Source of the DNA: Patescibacteria group bacterium
GTDB taxonomy: Bacteria > Patescibacteriota > JAHJAL01
DNA: 5,733 nt
Assembly (NCBI GenBank): GCA_018814055.1
Contig: JAHJAL010000015.1
Span: 1 to 5,733, forward strand
Direction: 5' to 3'
The notes below the pieces were generated by a model, which made no database searches, was not told where the DNA came from, and saw only the letters and a list, made by a program, of their open reading frames with translations. Position numbers and translations under genes: made by a program. This document shows positions 5,442 to 5,733 of the stretch, in pieces. How positions within the stretch are numbered: position 1 is the first letter of the stretch; every line of letters starts with the position of its first letter.

Positions 5442-5726
5442 ATGTCTCGTTCACTCAAAAAAGGCCCCTTCTGCGATCATAAATTACTGGCCAAAATCCG
5501 TGCCCTGAAAGCTGGAGACAAAACCGTCATCAAAACCTGGTCTCGCCGATCAGTCATATTTCCTGATTTTGTTGGATTTACCGTCGCCGTTCACAATGGT
5601 AAAGAACATATCCCCGTTTATATCAGTGAAAACATGGTCGGTCACAAATTAGGCGAATTTGCCCCCACTCGCAAATTCCGCAGTCACGGTGGCAAAATGG
5701 CCAAAGAACAAACCAAGACCGCATAA
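5442..5726 (+). CDS. rpsS: 30S ribosomal protein S19 (uS19)
   Basis: S19 is a 30S head protein that pairs with S13 near the A-site tRNA and bridges to the 50S subunit. From ATG 5442 the product has 94 residues (E. coli 92). It begins with the invariant SRSLKKGPF (2-10) and carries TWSRRS (32-37), [12 protein letters not shown] (50-61) and [13 protein letters not shown] (67-79). An in-frame ATG at 5400 would add 14 residues, but these are encoded by the repeat array and resemble nothing in the family, so 5442 is chosen. No Shine-Dalgarno sequence is present; the 15 bases before the start are the AT-rich foot of the hairpin. The neighbouring order rplB-rpsS is the standard S10-operon order, and the gene is complete, ending 7 bases before the window edge. 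Confidence 0.97.
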   Translation: MSRSLKKGPFCDHKLLAKIRALKAGDKTVIKTWSRRSVIFPDFVGFTVAVHNGKEHIPVYISENMVGHKLGEFAPTRKFRSHGGKMAKEQTKTA

Positions 5727-5733
5727 TCAATCC

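Noticed and set aside
1..5733. Alternative genetic code (UGA read as Gly or Trp)
   Set aside because: All genes read through with standard code, glycine uses GGN, tryptophan uses TGG, and no in-frame TGA interrupts any conserved protein.

Overview
This is a bacterial chromosomal window covering the junction of the streptomycin (str) and S10 ribosomal-protein operons. Every gene lies on the + strand, in the order fusA (3' part only), tuf, rpsJ, rplC, rplD, rplW, rplB, rpsS. All eight genes end in TAA, the standard genetic code reads cleanly through all of them, and coding DNA fills most of the window. The proteins have ordinary bacterial lengths and motifs. Intergenic DNA is AT-rich, and only tuf has a clear Shine-Dalgarno sequence. 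This style, together with protein details such as the L2 C-terminus, suggests an uncultivated small-genome lineage, possibly Patescibacteria/CPR. That placement is inference; nothing in the window proves it.

Layout: 3-818 is the end of EF-G. 819-957 is an AT-rich gap that probably carries the tuf promoter and ends in a strong ribosome binding site. 958-2157 is EF-Tu, closed by a convincing intrinsic terminator at 2177-2230. The S10 cluster then starts only about 20 bases later with rpsJ (2252-2575). A 108-base gap containing a small hairpin precedes rplC (2684-3289), rplD (3293-3970) and rplW (3973-4251), which are packed 2-3 bases apart. rplB (4480-5313, GTG start) and rpsS (5442-5726) follow.

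The genes form one functional programme. EF-Tu delivers aminoacyl-tRNA, EF-G translocates, and S10, L3, L4, L23, L2 and S19 are core ribosome components. L3, L4, L23 and L2 are early-binding 23S rRNA proteins.

The unexpected structure is in the gaps on either side of rplB. Upstream (4253-4434) is a 182-base element with 46-base inverted arms, 45 of 46 paired. It is flanked by a TAAC direct repeat that overlaps the rplW stop codon and resembles a non-autonomous (MITE-like) insertion. Downstream (5320-5426) are two opposed arrays of AAACAY-type units spaced about 10 bases apart, which fold into a 47-base imperfect hairpin ending 15 bases before the S19 start. No RNA gene, CRISPR array or non-ribosomal protein system was found, and no stretch longer than 300 bases lacks a gene.
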